Assembly: GCA_015060455.1 (NCBI GenBank)
Contig: SUYM01000001.1
Coordinates: 62,001-126,000, forward strand
Length of the DNA: 64,000 nt
Direction: 5' to 3'
From: Bacteroidales bacterium
GTDB lineage: Bacteria; Bacteroidota; Bacteroidia; Bacteroidales; UBA932
Part shown: positions 27,896 to 45,512 of the stretch, in pieces
Numbering within the stretch: the stretch's first letter is position 1
Layout of the letters: the number at the start of each line of letters is the position of its first letter
Notes under the pieces: model-generated
What the model was told of the DNA's origin: nothing
Databases searched by the model: none
What the model saw: the letters and a program-made list of their open reading frames with translations, nothing else
Position numbers and translations under genes: made by a program

Positions 27896-29830
27896 TTAAA
27901 AAGTTTTCAACCACTCATGCAGGCATGACGGGAAGTCAGGCCAATTGATTGAATGTCCACCTTCAGCATATTCTTTCGCACAATGCTCGACTCCAGCCTG
28001 CTTCAAAGCTGTGCACATTGCCTTACCATTGTAAGTCTGAGGCACGACGCTGTCATTAGTCGAATATCCCACATATGCTCTTGGCGTATCTGCCGCAACA
28101 AGTTTCTCAGCTGACCATGCATCAATAAGTGCACGTGACGGAGACTCAGAGCCGAGGAAGTTCTTGAGCGATCCATTATGAGTCTTTCCTGGCTCCATTG
28201 TGATTACAGGATAGAGAAGTATCTGAAAATCAAACTCATCCTTATGATATGCTGCGGATACGGCTGCAAGATGACCACCTGCTGAGCGACCTGCTGTACC
28301 GTACTTTGTATAACCGCCCCACTCTGACGAATGAGCCTTGAGCACTGCCAATGCATCTGTAACATCTGTCAACGGCAGTTCTTTCTTTCCCTGCCACTCT
28401 GCCGTCGGTCTTCTATACCAGAGAACTCCTGCAGTGACTCCGGCACCCTTGAAAACAGGATTGGTATCCATGTCAGGAAGTGAAGTATTTGAATAACCGC
28501 CACCTGGGCAATAGATTACAGCCTTGTCATTTGACGAATCAGAATAATAAATATCCATTGTGGCATAACTGCTCAAGTGGACAGTCACCATTCCGTTTGC
28601 AACTGTGTATGTCGGAACGAAGGCATAGAACACATCAGATACAGCTACATCTCCAGTAGTAACCTGAAGTGGAAGAACATATGATTTCTCGCTTGAAGAA
28701 GCATATACCTTATCCTGATCGACCTCAAGTACAAGACTAAGCTGGTCTCCCTCCTTACTGCAACAGCATGTATACATATCTGACGGCAGGAGGACACTAT
28801 TTGAATAGTGTTTTGTATTGAACATACCCACAAACGAAGAGGCATTTGTCGGCACAGTAAGTTCACATGGAAGATCAACCGAGAAGGTAGCAGACAGCTC
28901 CAGTTTGTCATCGGCTACACAATAACGCTCCTGGGCATCAGTCATTGCGAACTTATCTGCAAATGAACCGTCCCAGATTGAAGGGTCAAGCGGAACAATC
29001 GGCATATCTTTAAGTCCGTCTATAGAAAGTACGCCTGCCTCAATAACCAAGTCCGTAAGATATACCACACCTGCTTTTGCCGGGAATTCAACAGACGACT
29101 TCAGGATGCGTGTCTGACCTTTCATATCTTTCAATGTAACGGAAATTCCCTTTTCATATGTGCGCGCTGGAATAGCGATCATCACAGAAGCATCATAAGG
29201 AATGGCAGCATCTCCCACAACGGTAATGACACTTGCATCCTTATCACCATTTGTCACATTCAGAGTTGTAAAGTCAACCGAGAACTCTCCGCTCATACTT
29301 TCAGCCAGATTACCTGACACTGTCATAGACTCGAATGGTGTTGAATCAGTTGACTTGACACTCACAAGAAGATAAGACACTGCATGGTGGAATTCAACCT
29401 TACCCCCCTGCTCGCTATATCCGACCATAAGTGCAGCATCCGGATCAAAGGAACCTGCAACATATTTCTGTTCTGACGGAAGGTATACAGTTCCGGTTTT
29501 TCCTGCCACATTCATGCATGCTGCTGAAGGATATACGCTGGCATATGGAGCGGCAACATTACTGAAGGCAAACATTGCACGTTTAGGATTAGCAGCATCT
29601 ACATTGATTGACTGCGACACCTGACCATTCACGCACACCTTCTCAGTTCCTGTCCATGTTACGGAATATACATCACCTTCATCAGACACTGCTGTCTTTG
29701 AAGCTATCTTATCAGATATTGTCACCTCAAGTTTCACGCTGTCATGCTCCTGAGGAGTGTCAATCGCTTCTGAGCAAGAGCACAATGCGGCAACAAAGGC
29801 TATAGAAAAAAACATTTTCGAGATTTCCAT
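27896..29830 (-). CDS. Lipoprotein: fimbrillin-like N-terminal domain + alpha/beta-hydrolase esterase
   Basis: AVIYCPGGGYS (oxyanion region), GTAGRSAGGHLA (nucleophile), EGGHSINWP (catalytic His). Confidence 0.78.
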   Translation of the reverse strand: MEISKMFFSIAFVAALCSCSEAIDTPQEHDSVKLEVTISDKIASKTAVSDEGDVYSVTWTGTEKVCVNGQVSQSINVDAANPKRAMFAFSNVAAPYASVYPSAACMNVAGKTGTVYLPSEQKYVAGSFDPDAALMVGYSEQGGKVEFHHAVSYLLVSVKSTDSTPFESMTVSGNLAESMSGEFSVDFTTLNVTNGDKDASVITVVGDAAIPYDASVMIAIPARTYEKGISVTLKDMKGQTRILKSSVEFPAKAGVVYLTDLVIEAGVLSIDGLKDMPIVPLDPSIWDGSFADKFAMTDAQERYCVADDKLELSATFSVDLPCELTVPTNASSFVGMFNTKHYSNSVLLPSDMYTCCCSKEGDQLSLVLEVDQDKVYASSSEKSYVLPLQVTTGDVAVSDVFYAFVPTYTVANGMVTVHLSSYATMDIYYSDSSNDKAVIYCPGGGYSNTSLPDMDTNPVFKGAGVTAGVLWYRRPTAEWQGKKELPLTDVTDALAVLKAHSSEWGGYTKYGTAGRSAGGHLAAVSAAYHKDEFDFQILLYPVITMEPGKTHNGSLKNFLGSESPSRALIDAWSAEKLVAADTPRAYVGYSTNDSVVPQTYNGKAMCTALKQAGVEHCAKEYAEGGHSINWPDFPSCLHEWLKTF

Positions 29831-29837
29831 TATATCA

Positions 29838-34851
<5,014 letters not shown>

Positions 34852-36723
34852 TTAAAACGCTTTTGGTACATATACCGAACCGTCAGGATTGATAAGAATA
34901 TAGCTTATCGGCTGAACCTTATTGCCTGACCACTCGATAACCGCATCGTTATAGTTACAGATTATGCGGCTTCCATCTTCGAAAGTCGTCATATACACAT
35001 TCTCCATAAGACATTCATGCTTGGTCATAAGTTCCTTCTGAAGATGTCTTACAGGAACATACTCATCCCAAGCACGCTTGATACGAGGCACATCTGCAAA
35101 CTTGTAAGTATAGAATATCGGACGCGCTCCGAACTCAACGATCTTCAAAGACACCTTAGGATCTACGATACCATCTCCCTCCATCCAACGAGGATCACCG
35201 CTCTTCTCAAGTTTGTAAAGGCATTTACCACGGGTGTGGTTCTGTGTTGCTCTATCCGGGTTATAGAAGATGATGCCGTGATATACAAGTTCCCAGAACG
35301 GGAACACATCTGTCACAAACGGAGTATTACCCTCCCAAAGGTTCTTCAGGTCACGCTCCACATAGTTGATATAGTCAATATTAGCTGCAACATGATCGTA
35401 TGCACCCTCACTGGCAGCACCACCCATGAGTTCCTTTGCACGGGTAAGGATCTTGTTCTGATACTGAGCCATGATCTCAGGAGTAGCAGGATGATTCGGA
35501 TCTGCGCATATGTTCGGATATGTTGCAGAATATACATCAATATAATGTGGGCCAACAGTTCCAAGATCTGCCATCTTTACCATTTCCTCCTGTACCCATC
35601 CGTTCCATGATGCCACCTGGCAGACATTGATGTTCCAACCGCCTGCCCATACCATTCCACGGTCGTATTTTCCATTCTTCAGTTTGCCTGCCCATGCCGG
35701 ATCCCACATCGGAGATACAGTATATCCATCTGTATTTGTAGCATGGAGAGTAATCTGGTAGTCAAGTTTCTTCGCTCTTTCAATCATTCTGCGAAGTCCC
35801 TCCTCTCCACCGATAGATGGTTCGACAGGAAAATGCTGAGGAGTGCGTCCGTCATATCCTCCATAATTCCATCCGGCCGAAACGAAGGTTGCCTTGTCTA
35901 CACCGGCATCCTTGATTGCCTGCATGAACTCTTCAGCCACACCGAAAGGCATGTGCACCTCCAGAGGGTACTCTGTCTCAGGTGTGAAGTCTGCCTGCTC
36001 CTTAGGTATCTCAGTGGCAATATGCTTCGAAGCATGTGTCTGGATACGAATTGTAAACGATTCTGCAAGGTAATCCAACTGAGGATAATCCTTAGCACGA
36101 TCCTTTATGGTCCTCACACCGTTATTGGCCATCTGATACTCTCTGTATGCCTTAGCCACGCCATTATAATCGGCATTCTCTCCCTTTATGCTATTGTAAT
36201 CAACTACGATATCATCATATAGATCGAAATATGCACGCACTCTGTCTGCACGGAAACGCAGGACTGATTCATATCTGCCTTCTTTCGCCCTGACAATATA
36301 ATTATAGTCGAAACGCCATTTCTTCACATGTCCATACCATATGACATCACCCTTCTTCATTGCATAAACAGGGGTTACACTACGCTGCTTGTAGAAAGAC
36401 CCTTCTTCCTTATCATACAGTCCATATACACCGCGACCATTCATCCAATAGCCGGCGTCTCCTTTCTTTGCTGTCATGAAGGTCGGCACTACCTCAACAG
36501 CCCAGATTTCTGCAGTGATATCTTCCTTCGGGATAGTAAGCCTGAGACCATCATCTGTCTTTTTGAGACGATACTTTTGGGTGATTACATTTTCTACAGA
36601 CGGAAGATCTGCCTTTCCGAAAGGCTTTCCTTTCAGAAATCTGACCTCGACACTCTGTGCCTGTGCGGCAATTCCCGCAAATCCCAGAATCAAGGTTACT
36701 ACAATACTGACTATTCTTTTCAT
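34852..36723 (-). CDS. Uncharacterised putative glycosidase (DUF5696-like), secreted; tandem paralogue
   Basis: SAGWNYGGYDGRTPQHFPVEPSIGGEEGLRRMI, YIDVYSATYPNICADPNHP, ASEGAYDHV; Sec signal. Confidence 0.55.
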   Translation of the reverse strand: MKRIVSIVVTLILGFAGIAAQAQSVEVRFLKGKPFGKADLPSVENVITQKYRLKKTDDGLRLTIPKEDITAEIWAVEVVPTFMTAKKGDAGYWMNGRGVYGLYDKEEGSFYKQRSVTPVYAMKKGDVIWYGHVKKWRFDYNYIVRAKEGRYESVLRFRADRVRAYFDLYDDIVVDYNSIKGENADYNGVAKAYREYQMANNGVRTIKDRAKDYPQLDYLAESFTIRIQTHASKHIATEIPKEQADFTPETEYPLEVHMPFGVAEEFMQAIKDAGVDKATFVSAGWNYGGYDGRTPQHFPVEPSIGGEEGLRRMIERAKKLDYQITLHATNTDGYTVSPMWDPAWAGKLKNGKYDRGMVWAGGWNINVCQVASWNGWVQEEMVKMADLGTVGPHYIDVYSATYPNICADPNHPATPEIMAQYQNKILTRAKELMGGAASEGAYDHVAANIDYINYVERDLKNLWEGNTPFVTDVFPFWELVYHGIIFYNPDRATQNHTRGKCLYKLEKSGDPRWMEGDGIVDPKVSLKIVEFGARPIFYTYKFADVPRIKRAWDEYVPVRHLQKELMTKHECLMENVYMTTFEDGSRIICNYNDAVIEWSGNKVQPISYILINPDGSVYVPKAF

Positions 36724-36727
36724 TCCG

Positions 36728-39940
<3,213 letters not shown>

Positions 39941-39960
39941 TTATATTACTTTCAACATTA

Positions 39961-41520
39961 TTATTTCAGTTCAGATTCATTCTTGACAGGCATGAAATCA
40001 ATAACAATATCCTCCTCAGGTTTCACACCGGCTTCACCAAGGCGGAAGATATATTTTGTCTGGTACTCCTGCGCTCCCCTATAGGCCTGAATCCAAAGAG
40101 CCTGCTCCATGCCTTTTACATGAGACTTATACATCTGCCTTGGAGTCTTGACACCTAAAGTTGCGCTCGTCATTTCTTTCAGCATAAAAGTCTTGTCATC
40201 TCTATACTTGAATGTATAGACTGTACCATCCGGGAATGCATAATAACCGGCTTCACCAAGTTTAGCTCTTCCAAAATCAGGAGTGATGGTAATCCTCTTG
40301 ACATCCTTCAATTCTGACACCGGGATACAGAGTCTGAGAGCATCACCGGCTGCATTTAACTTCGCGCAAGTGGTGATATTGCGTCCCTTCATCGTAATTT
40401 TCTGTATCATGACTGTCTGTGGGATAGCCTGCGGATCCATTGTCTTATCTGCCGTGATCTGCTTGATGAATGTAATCTCATTCTTGTCATACGGAGTTCC
40501 ATCTGCATGATACAGATCATGGAACCATACCTTAGGCTCTACTGCCCCGGCTTTGCTGTCCCAGTGGAATTTACACTGCATCTTACTGTCAATCAGTCCA
40601 AAGCTGAGAACACCGATATTCTCTTTCCTGCAGATTGCGAACATATCGAACAAAGTATTTGCTGGTCGTCCAACGCACTCCGTACAGATGATCGGACGAT
40701 TCATCTTTTTAAGCGGGGTGATATACTTATCCATCAAAGTATATACAGGATTGTAGCAATGGAAAGACATGATATCACAGTTCTCAGCCAAGAATCCCCA
40801 TATTGCCAGATTACTTCTGTCATCACTGGCCATAAGGCTGGCATATGGAGCTGTCAACGGCTGGTCAGGATTGATTTCCCATCCCCACTTGAATGCCTCA
40901 CGCATCAAAGGAAGAGAATTCGCACCACGGTTATCATTTTCCGGTTCATTATACAGACACCAGCAATAGATTCTCTTATCCGTCTTAAATGTCTTGAGTA
41001 TGTCTTTCACATATCTCTCAAGGCGTCCCCACTGTGCAGGATCATTTACGACCTCAGCGCCAGGAGTTTGTCTCCACTCAGGATTATGAACACCAGGAGT
41101 CGGGGCAGGTTGCTGCCCAAGTGAGACATTATCGAACTTTCCTCCATTAGTGAAGAAAGTCATTACAACCTTAATCCCATGATTTCCGCAGATATCGAGC
41201 ACCTCTGAGATTCTTGTCTTTAATCCCTTCGGATCAGCCTCATACACAAGATCATGCAGGAACAGGCGGACTGTATTGAATCCCAGTTCCTCAGCCATTG
41301 CCAATTCCTTATCAATAAGATCCGGGCTGAATGTAGACTCCTGCCACATATCAATCTGATTGATGGCGTTCGATACGATATAGTCACATCCCACAGGCCA
41401 GTCCTGAGAATAATACCACTGATTGGCCTTTTCCTCAGACCAACGACCTTTTCTCGGTGCACCAGCTCCCACAAACGGTATCAGTAACGCCAGCACAAGT
41501 AAGTTTCTTCTAATCTTCAC
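39961..41520 (-). CDS. Clan GH-A (GH5-like) glycoside hydrolase, secreted
   Basis: YCWCLYNEPEND (acid/base) and RPIICTECVGR (nucleophile). Confidence 0.72.
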   Translation of the reverse strand: MKIRRNLLVLALLIPFVGAGAPRKGRWSEEKANQWYYSQDWPVGCDYIVSNAINQIDMWQESTFSPDLIDKELAMAEELGFNTVRLFLHDLVYEADPKGLKTRISEVLDICGNHGIKVVMTFFTNGGKFDNVSLGQQPAPTPGVHNPEWRQTPGAEVVNDPAQWGRLERYVKDILKTFKTDKRIYCWCLYNEPENDNRGANSLPLMREAFKWGWEINPDQPLTAPYASLMASDDRSNLAIWGFLAENCDIMSFHCYNPVYTLMDKYITPLKKMNRPIICTECVGRPANTLFDMFAICRKENIGVLSFGLIDSKMQCKFHWDSKAGAVEPKVWFHDLYHADGTPYDKNEITFIKQITADKTMDPQAIPQTVMIQKITMKGRNITTCAKLNAAGDALRLCIPVSELKDVKRITITPDFGRAKLGEAGYYAFPDGTVYTFKYRDDKTFMLKEMTSATLGVKTPRQMYKSHVKGMEQALWIQAYRGAQEYQTKYIFRLGEAGVKPEEDIVIDFMPVKNESELK

Positions 41521-41532
41521 TTCTATTCAATA

Positions 41533-44500
41533 TTATTTGTTCTTTTCATTTATATATTCAGCAGGCAAAACTCCATATTCCGCCTTGAAGCATTTTGTAA
41601 AATATGATGCAGACCTGAATCCAACGGCACGAGCCACTTCATTGATTCTGACATTCTTGTTCATAAGCATCTGAGTCGCTACTGAAAGGCGCTTATGCTT
41701 CAGGTAGTCATTAGGGGTCATATCATATATTTCCCTGATCTTTCGTGCCAATGTACTGCGACTCATAAAGAGCGCCTCTTCCATCTGCTTGCTTCCGAAA
41801 GTATCGTCAGTCAGATTTTCCAGGATGACCTCATCGAGCTTTTCAATGAATTCCGCATCCCTGTCCATTATATTCATCTTACGAAGTGTCTGCAAAGCCG
41901 CAGCAGAATCCAGAATTACATCATCTGACTTCTTGCCCGCCTTTACGACACGGCCTATACATGCCTTGAGATAGCTCATCGAGAAAGGCTTTTCAATATA
42001 CATGGCTGCACCGTTCTCTATACACCTTGTCTTTATGTCAGCCGACGACATGGCAGACAAGACTATGACAGGTATGTGGCTCAAGGTCCTGCTGGACTGC
42101 AGTTCTGCACAGAACTCAACACCGGACATTCCCGGGAGACCGATATCTGTCAGGATCAGATCGACAGATCTTGCCTGGAGAAGTTTTAATCCTTTCTCTG
42201 CAGAGAATGCATGAAGGACATTATACTGAGCTGTCAACTCATGGCTCAGATATTGAGAAAGTTCCAAACTGTCCTCAACCAGCAGTAGTGAAGGCAATTT
42301 CGAATCTGCTGCAAAAGGCTCCTTCTCATTCTCCATTTCCTCTTCACGCATATTCAGAGGTATCGTCACAACAAACTCTGTGAATTCACTGTTGTCAGTA
42401 AGTTCCAATGTACCACCATGAATCTCGACAAGTTTCCTAGCCATAGAGAGACCGATACCAAAACTTTGAGCAGCATATTGATTACCGGCAGTAAACTTCA
42501 CAAATGGTTTGAAGATATCAGCCCGTCTGTCTGCCGGAATCTGTGGTCCGTCATTAGCAAAACGAATTACCACACTATCCTGTTCCTCAGCAACACATAC
42601 ATTAATCCAAGACTCGGCATACTTGACTGCATTATGGATAAGGTTGTTGAAGATCTTCACCAATGCCTTCCTGTCTGCAGCAACGATAACACTCTCGCTC
42701 TGAGAGTCAACATCAATCTGCAATCCCCTTTCTTTGGCTATCTCGGCGAAATTATTACATGTTGACTTCAGGTTAGCCACAATGTCCATATTTCTGAGAT
42801 CAAGCACATAACCATGCTCTTCCACACTCATGAAATCCAGGAGTTCCCTTACAAGGGTACCCATGTATTCAGTACTGCTGTTGATGATGTTCAAGTTCTT
42901 CTTCAAGTTCTCATCAAGTGAATCCTCCGACTCCATGATAGTTCTCAAAGGAGTGATCATCAATGTCAGAGGAGTCTTGATTTCGTGAATCACTTCAGAA
43001 AAGAATTCCATTTTCTCTTTGAGGAATGCTTTCTCACGCTCGATTCTGCTTTTCTCTTCCTGCTGCTGGAGTTTCTTTTTTGAGCGTTCATTAAGCTGTC
43101 GGGCTATAAGGCCTATCATAAGACAACTCAACAGCACATAAACAGCTATTGCAGCATCACTCTTCCAGAACTCTTCAGCGACTTCGACATTTACATCATT
43201 ATGTCCGGCAAACCAGGATTTTCCATCAGACGAATATCTGACTTTCAGCTTATACTTTCCAGCCGGAACATTATAGAAATATGCCTCCTGATCCGATGAG
43301 ATATCAGACCATGCTTTCTCATAACCTTCAAGCATGCATTGTATACGCGCCTTAGGTCCTGTTCCATTCATCAGAGAGAATGTAAATCCAAACGAGTTCT
43401 GTCCTGGCTTGAGGGATATCTTATCCACAAGATCTACATTCTTTGACAATGGAGAATCCTCATCTGAAGGTTTTACCAGACTGTCTGCAACAGTAAAACC
43501 TGAAATTATGATCTTATAGTTTGCATCAAGCCTGAACTCTGACGGATTGAATCTGACAAATCCGCTCTGAGAAGCAAAGTAAAGATCGCCATCCTGAGTT
43601 TTAAGGACTCCTCTTTTCAGAACATCATCCAATAGTCCGTCACGCACCGTATACCAGGCCATATCCATTGTCTGAGGATTAACCTCAAGAAGACCTTTGT
43701 CTGATGATATCCATATATTTCCGTTATTATCTTCAATAGCATTGAAGCATACATCAGTACACATGCCTGAGCAGGTCTTGCTGTCATATGACTTGAATCG
43801 TCCGAGTCCGCTCTCGTATACAGAAAAACCATATGTCAGACCGACAGCCCACACTCTGTCCTTGCTGTCAACATAAATTGAAGATATCTTATCTGTAGGT
43901 ATCTTATTGTTTCCGGTCTGAGAAGAAGAAAAATGTCTCAGTATCTTACCTTTACTTGAATCATAGCAGTAAATGCCATTGGCATAAGTACTGATCCAGA
44001 TCTTTCCGAAACTGTCTTCAGACAGACTTGTCACATTGATGCCGTCAAAGTCGGATATTGACTCGAAACTATCCGTCTGCCTGTTATAATATGACAAGCC
44101 TAATGTTGTACCGATGTACAAAGTGCCATTATCGGCAAGATATACAGTTCCCACCCTGTCATCAGGCAGATCAGCCTTGCGGGAAAGGGCGTCATACAGA
44201 CGCAACGAGCCGGACTTCATGTCGTATCTGTACAAACCGCGCATTGAACCGAGCCAAAGATAATCGCCATCAATACATGGGGAAATAAGATCTATCCCCT
44301 TGATGCTTGAAGGTCCGAACTCAGAAAGTTTTCCTGTAGACTGATCATATTTCAGGAATCTTCCGCTCTCGGTAGTTATCAAGATATTTCCTTTGACATC
44401 AGAAACCAGACCGCTGATTACATAATCATCCAACGGTCTACCATTGATCATGTAATGCTTCTTGAACCACTTTTGCGCAGTACTGCAGTAGTTTATACCA

Positions 44501-45495
44501 TTGTACTTGGTCGAAACCCACAATCCGTCATACCGGTCAAGATATACATCGAAGACATAATTGTGCGAGATAGAGAAAACATCCCTGGTATCAGACTTGA
44601 TAAGCGAATATGTACCGGACAATATGTCATATCTGTAAAGTCCGTTTGTGGTTGACATCCACAAAGTCATACCTCTATGGCAGACCAATCCGTTCGGCAA
44701 AGAGTCGTCAGAAACAGGGATAAGCCTTTGGATCTGACCAGTCCTTACATTAAGCTGGCACAATCCGTTCTTCACTGATGAGAAATACAGGACATCATTT
44801 TCAGTAGGGCTTACTACGATTCCTTCGATATTGTCTGATTCCAATCTGATCCCTTTGTAATTCTCAACCGGCACCAGAGAGGTCATTGATGCATCTGAAT
44901 GATAAAGACCTGCATAATACAAGGCTATCCACAGTCCTCCGTGATGGTCCGGTTCAAGTGTTCGTATATTAGCGCACAAAGTCTGTCTTCCATCCTCAAA
45001 AAAGAAATTTTTGAGTGACCCAGATGCCACATCATAAGAGAACAAGCCCTGACCGTTTACTGCTATCCATATGGTTTCCCTGGAATCCTTCTGAATATAG
45101 TTGACCTTATTGTGTATTACAGTGCCTTTATCACTTATCTTGTCAAATACTTTGAATATATCTGCCTCATAATCATAAACCAGCAAACCGTTGTCGGTGC
45201 CTATCCATAAATTTCCATCTCCATCCTCTGCAATGGCATGAATAAAATCTGACACTCCGCACAGGTCATCCCTGTCATAGACAGTAAACCTCTTGCCGTC
45301 ATATCGGTTCAGTCCCTTGTATGTACCGAACCACATGAATCCTCGGGAATCTTGAAAAATTGCCCTGCAGTCATCATATGACAAACCACTGTTTGAACTA
45401 TTAATGTGAATGAACGGATAGTCATTATGTGCCCTTCCCTCATAGAAGGGAAGGCACATAAATAACGATAGAAATATGTATAGGACTTTATTCAT
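41533..45495 (-). CDS. Hybrid two-component system regulator (HTCS)
   Basis: 1320 aa; periplasmic propeller repeats, Y_Y_Y domain, HK (EVIHEIKTPLTLM), receiver (DLILTDIGLPGMSG), AraC HTH C-terminus. Confidence 0.93.
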   Translation of the reverse strand: MNKVLYIFLSLFMCLPFYEGRAHNDYPFIHINSSNSGLSYDDCRAIFQDSRGFMWFGTYKGLNRYDGKRFTVYDRDDLCGVSDFIHAIAEDGDGNLWIGTDNGLLVYDYEADIFKVFDKISDKGTVIHNKVNYIQKDSRETIWIAVNGQGLFSYDVASGSLKNFFFEDGRQTLCANIRTLEPDHHGGLWIALYYAGLYHSDASMTSLVPVENYKGIRLESDNIEGIVVSPTENDVLYFSSVKNGLCQLNVRTGQIQRLIPVSDDSLPNGLVCHRGMTLWMSTTNGLYRYDILSGTYSLIKSDTRDVFSISHNYVFDVYLDRYDGLWVSTKYNGINYCSTAQKWFKKHYMINGRPLDDYVISGLVSDVKGNILITTESGRFLKYDQSTGKLSEFGPSSIKGIDLISPCIDGDYLWLGSMRGLYRYDMKSGSLRLYDALSRKADLPDDRVGTVYLADNGTLYIGTTLGLSYYNRQTDSFESISDFDGINVTSLSEDSFGKIWISTYANGIYCYDSSKGKILRHFSSSQTGNNKIPTDKISSIYVDSKDRVWAVGLTYGFSVYESGLGRFKSYDSKTCSGMCTDVCFNAIEDNNGNIWISSDKGLLEVNPQTMDMAWYTVRDGLLDDVLKRGVLKTQDGDLYFASQSGFVRFNPSEFRLDANYKIIISGFTVADSLVKPSDEDSPLSKNVDLVDKISLKPGQNSFGFTFSLMNGTGPKARIQCMLEGYEKAWSDISSDQEAYFYNVPAGKYKLKVRYSSDGKSWFAGHNDVNVEVAEEFWKSDAAIAVYVLLSCLMIGLIARQLNERSKKKLQQQEEKSRIEREKAFLKEKMEFFSEVIHEIKTPLTLMITPLRTIMESEDSLDENLKKNLNIINSSTEYMGTLVRELLDFMSVEEHGYVLDLRNMDIVANLKSTCNNFAEIAKERGLQIDVDSQSESVIVAADRKALVKIFNNLIHNAVKYAESWINVCVAEEQDSVVIRFANDGPQIPADRRADIFKPFVKFTAGNQYAAQSFGIGLSMARKLVEIHGGTLELTDNSEFTEFVVTIPLNMREEEMENEKEPFAADSKLPSLLLVEDSLELSQYLSHELTAQYNVLHAFSAEKGLKLLQARSVDLILTDIGLPGMSGVEFCAELQSSRTLSHIPVIVLSAMSSADIKTRCIENGAAMYIEKPFSMSYLKACIGRVVKAGKKSDDVILDSAAALQTLRKMNIMDRDAEFIEKLDEVILENLTDDTFGSKQMEEALFMSRSTLARKIREIYDMTPNDYLKHKRLSVATQMLMNKNVRINEVARAVGFRSASYFTKCFKAEYGVLPAEYINEKNK

Positions 45496-45512
45496 GAGAC
45501 AAATTTACCTTA

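Noticed and set aside
35017-35610. 197-aa plus-strand ORF
   Set aside because: Antisense to the putative glycosidase at 34852-36723; shadow ORF.
40507-41124. 205-aa plus-strand ORF
   Set aside because: Antisense to the GH5-like gene with intact catalytic motifs; shadow ORF.
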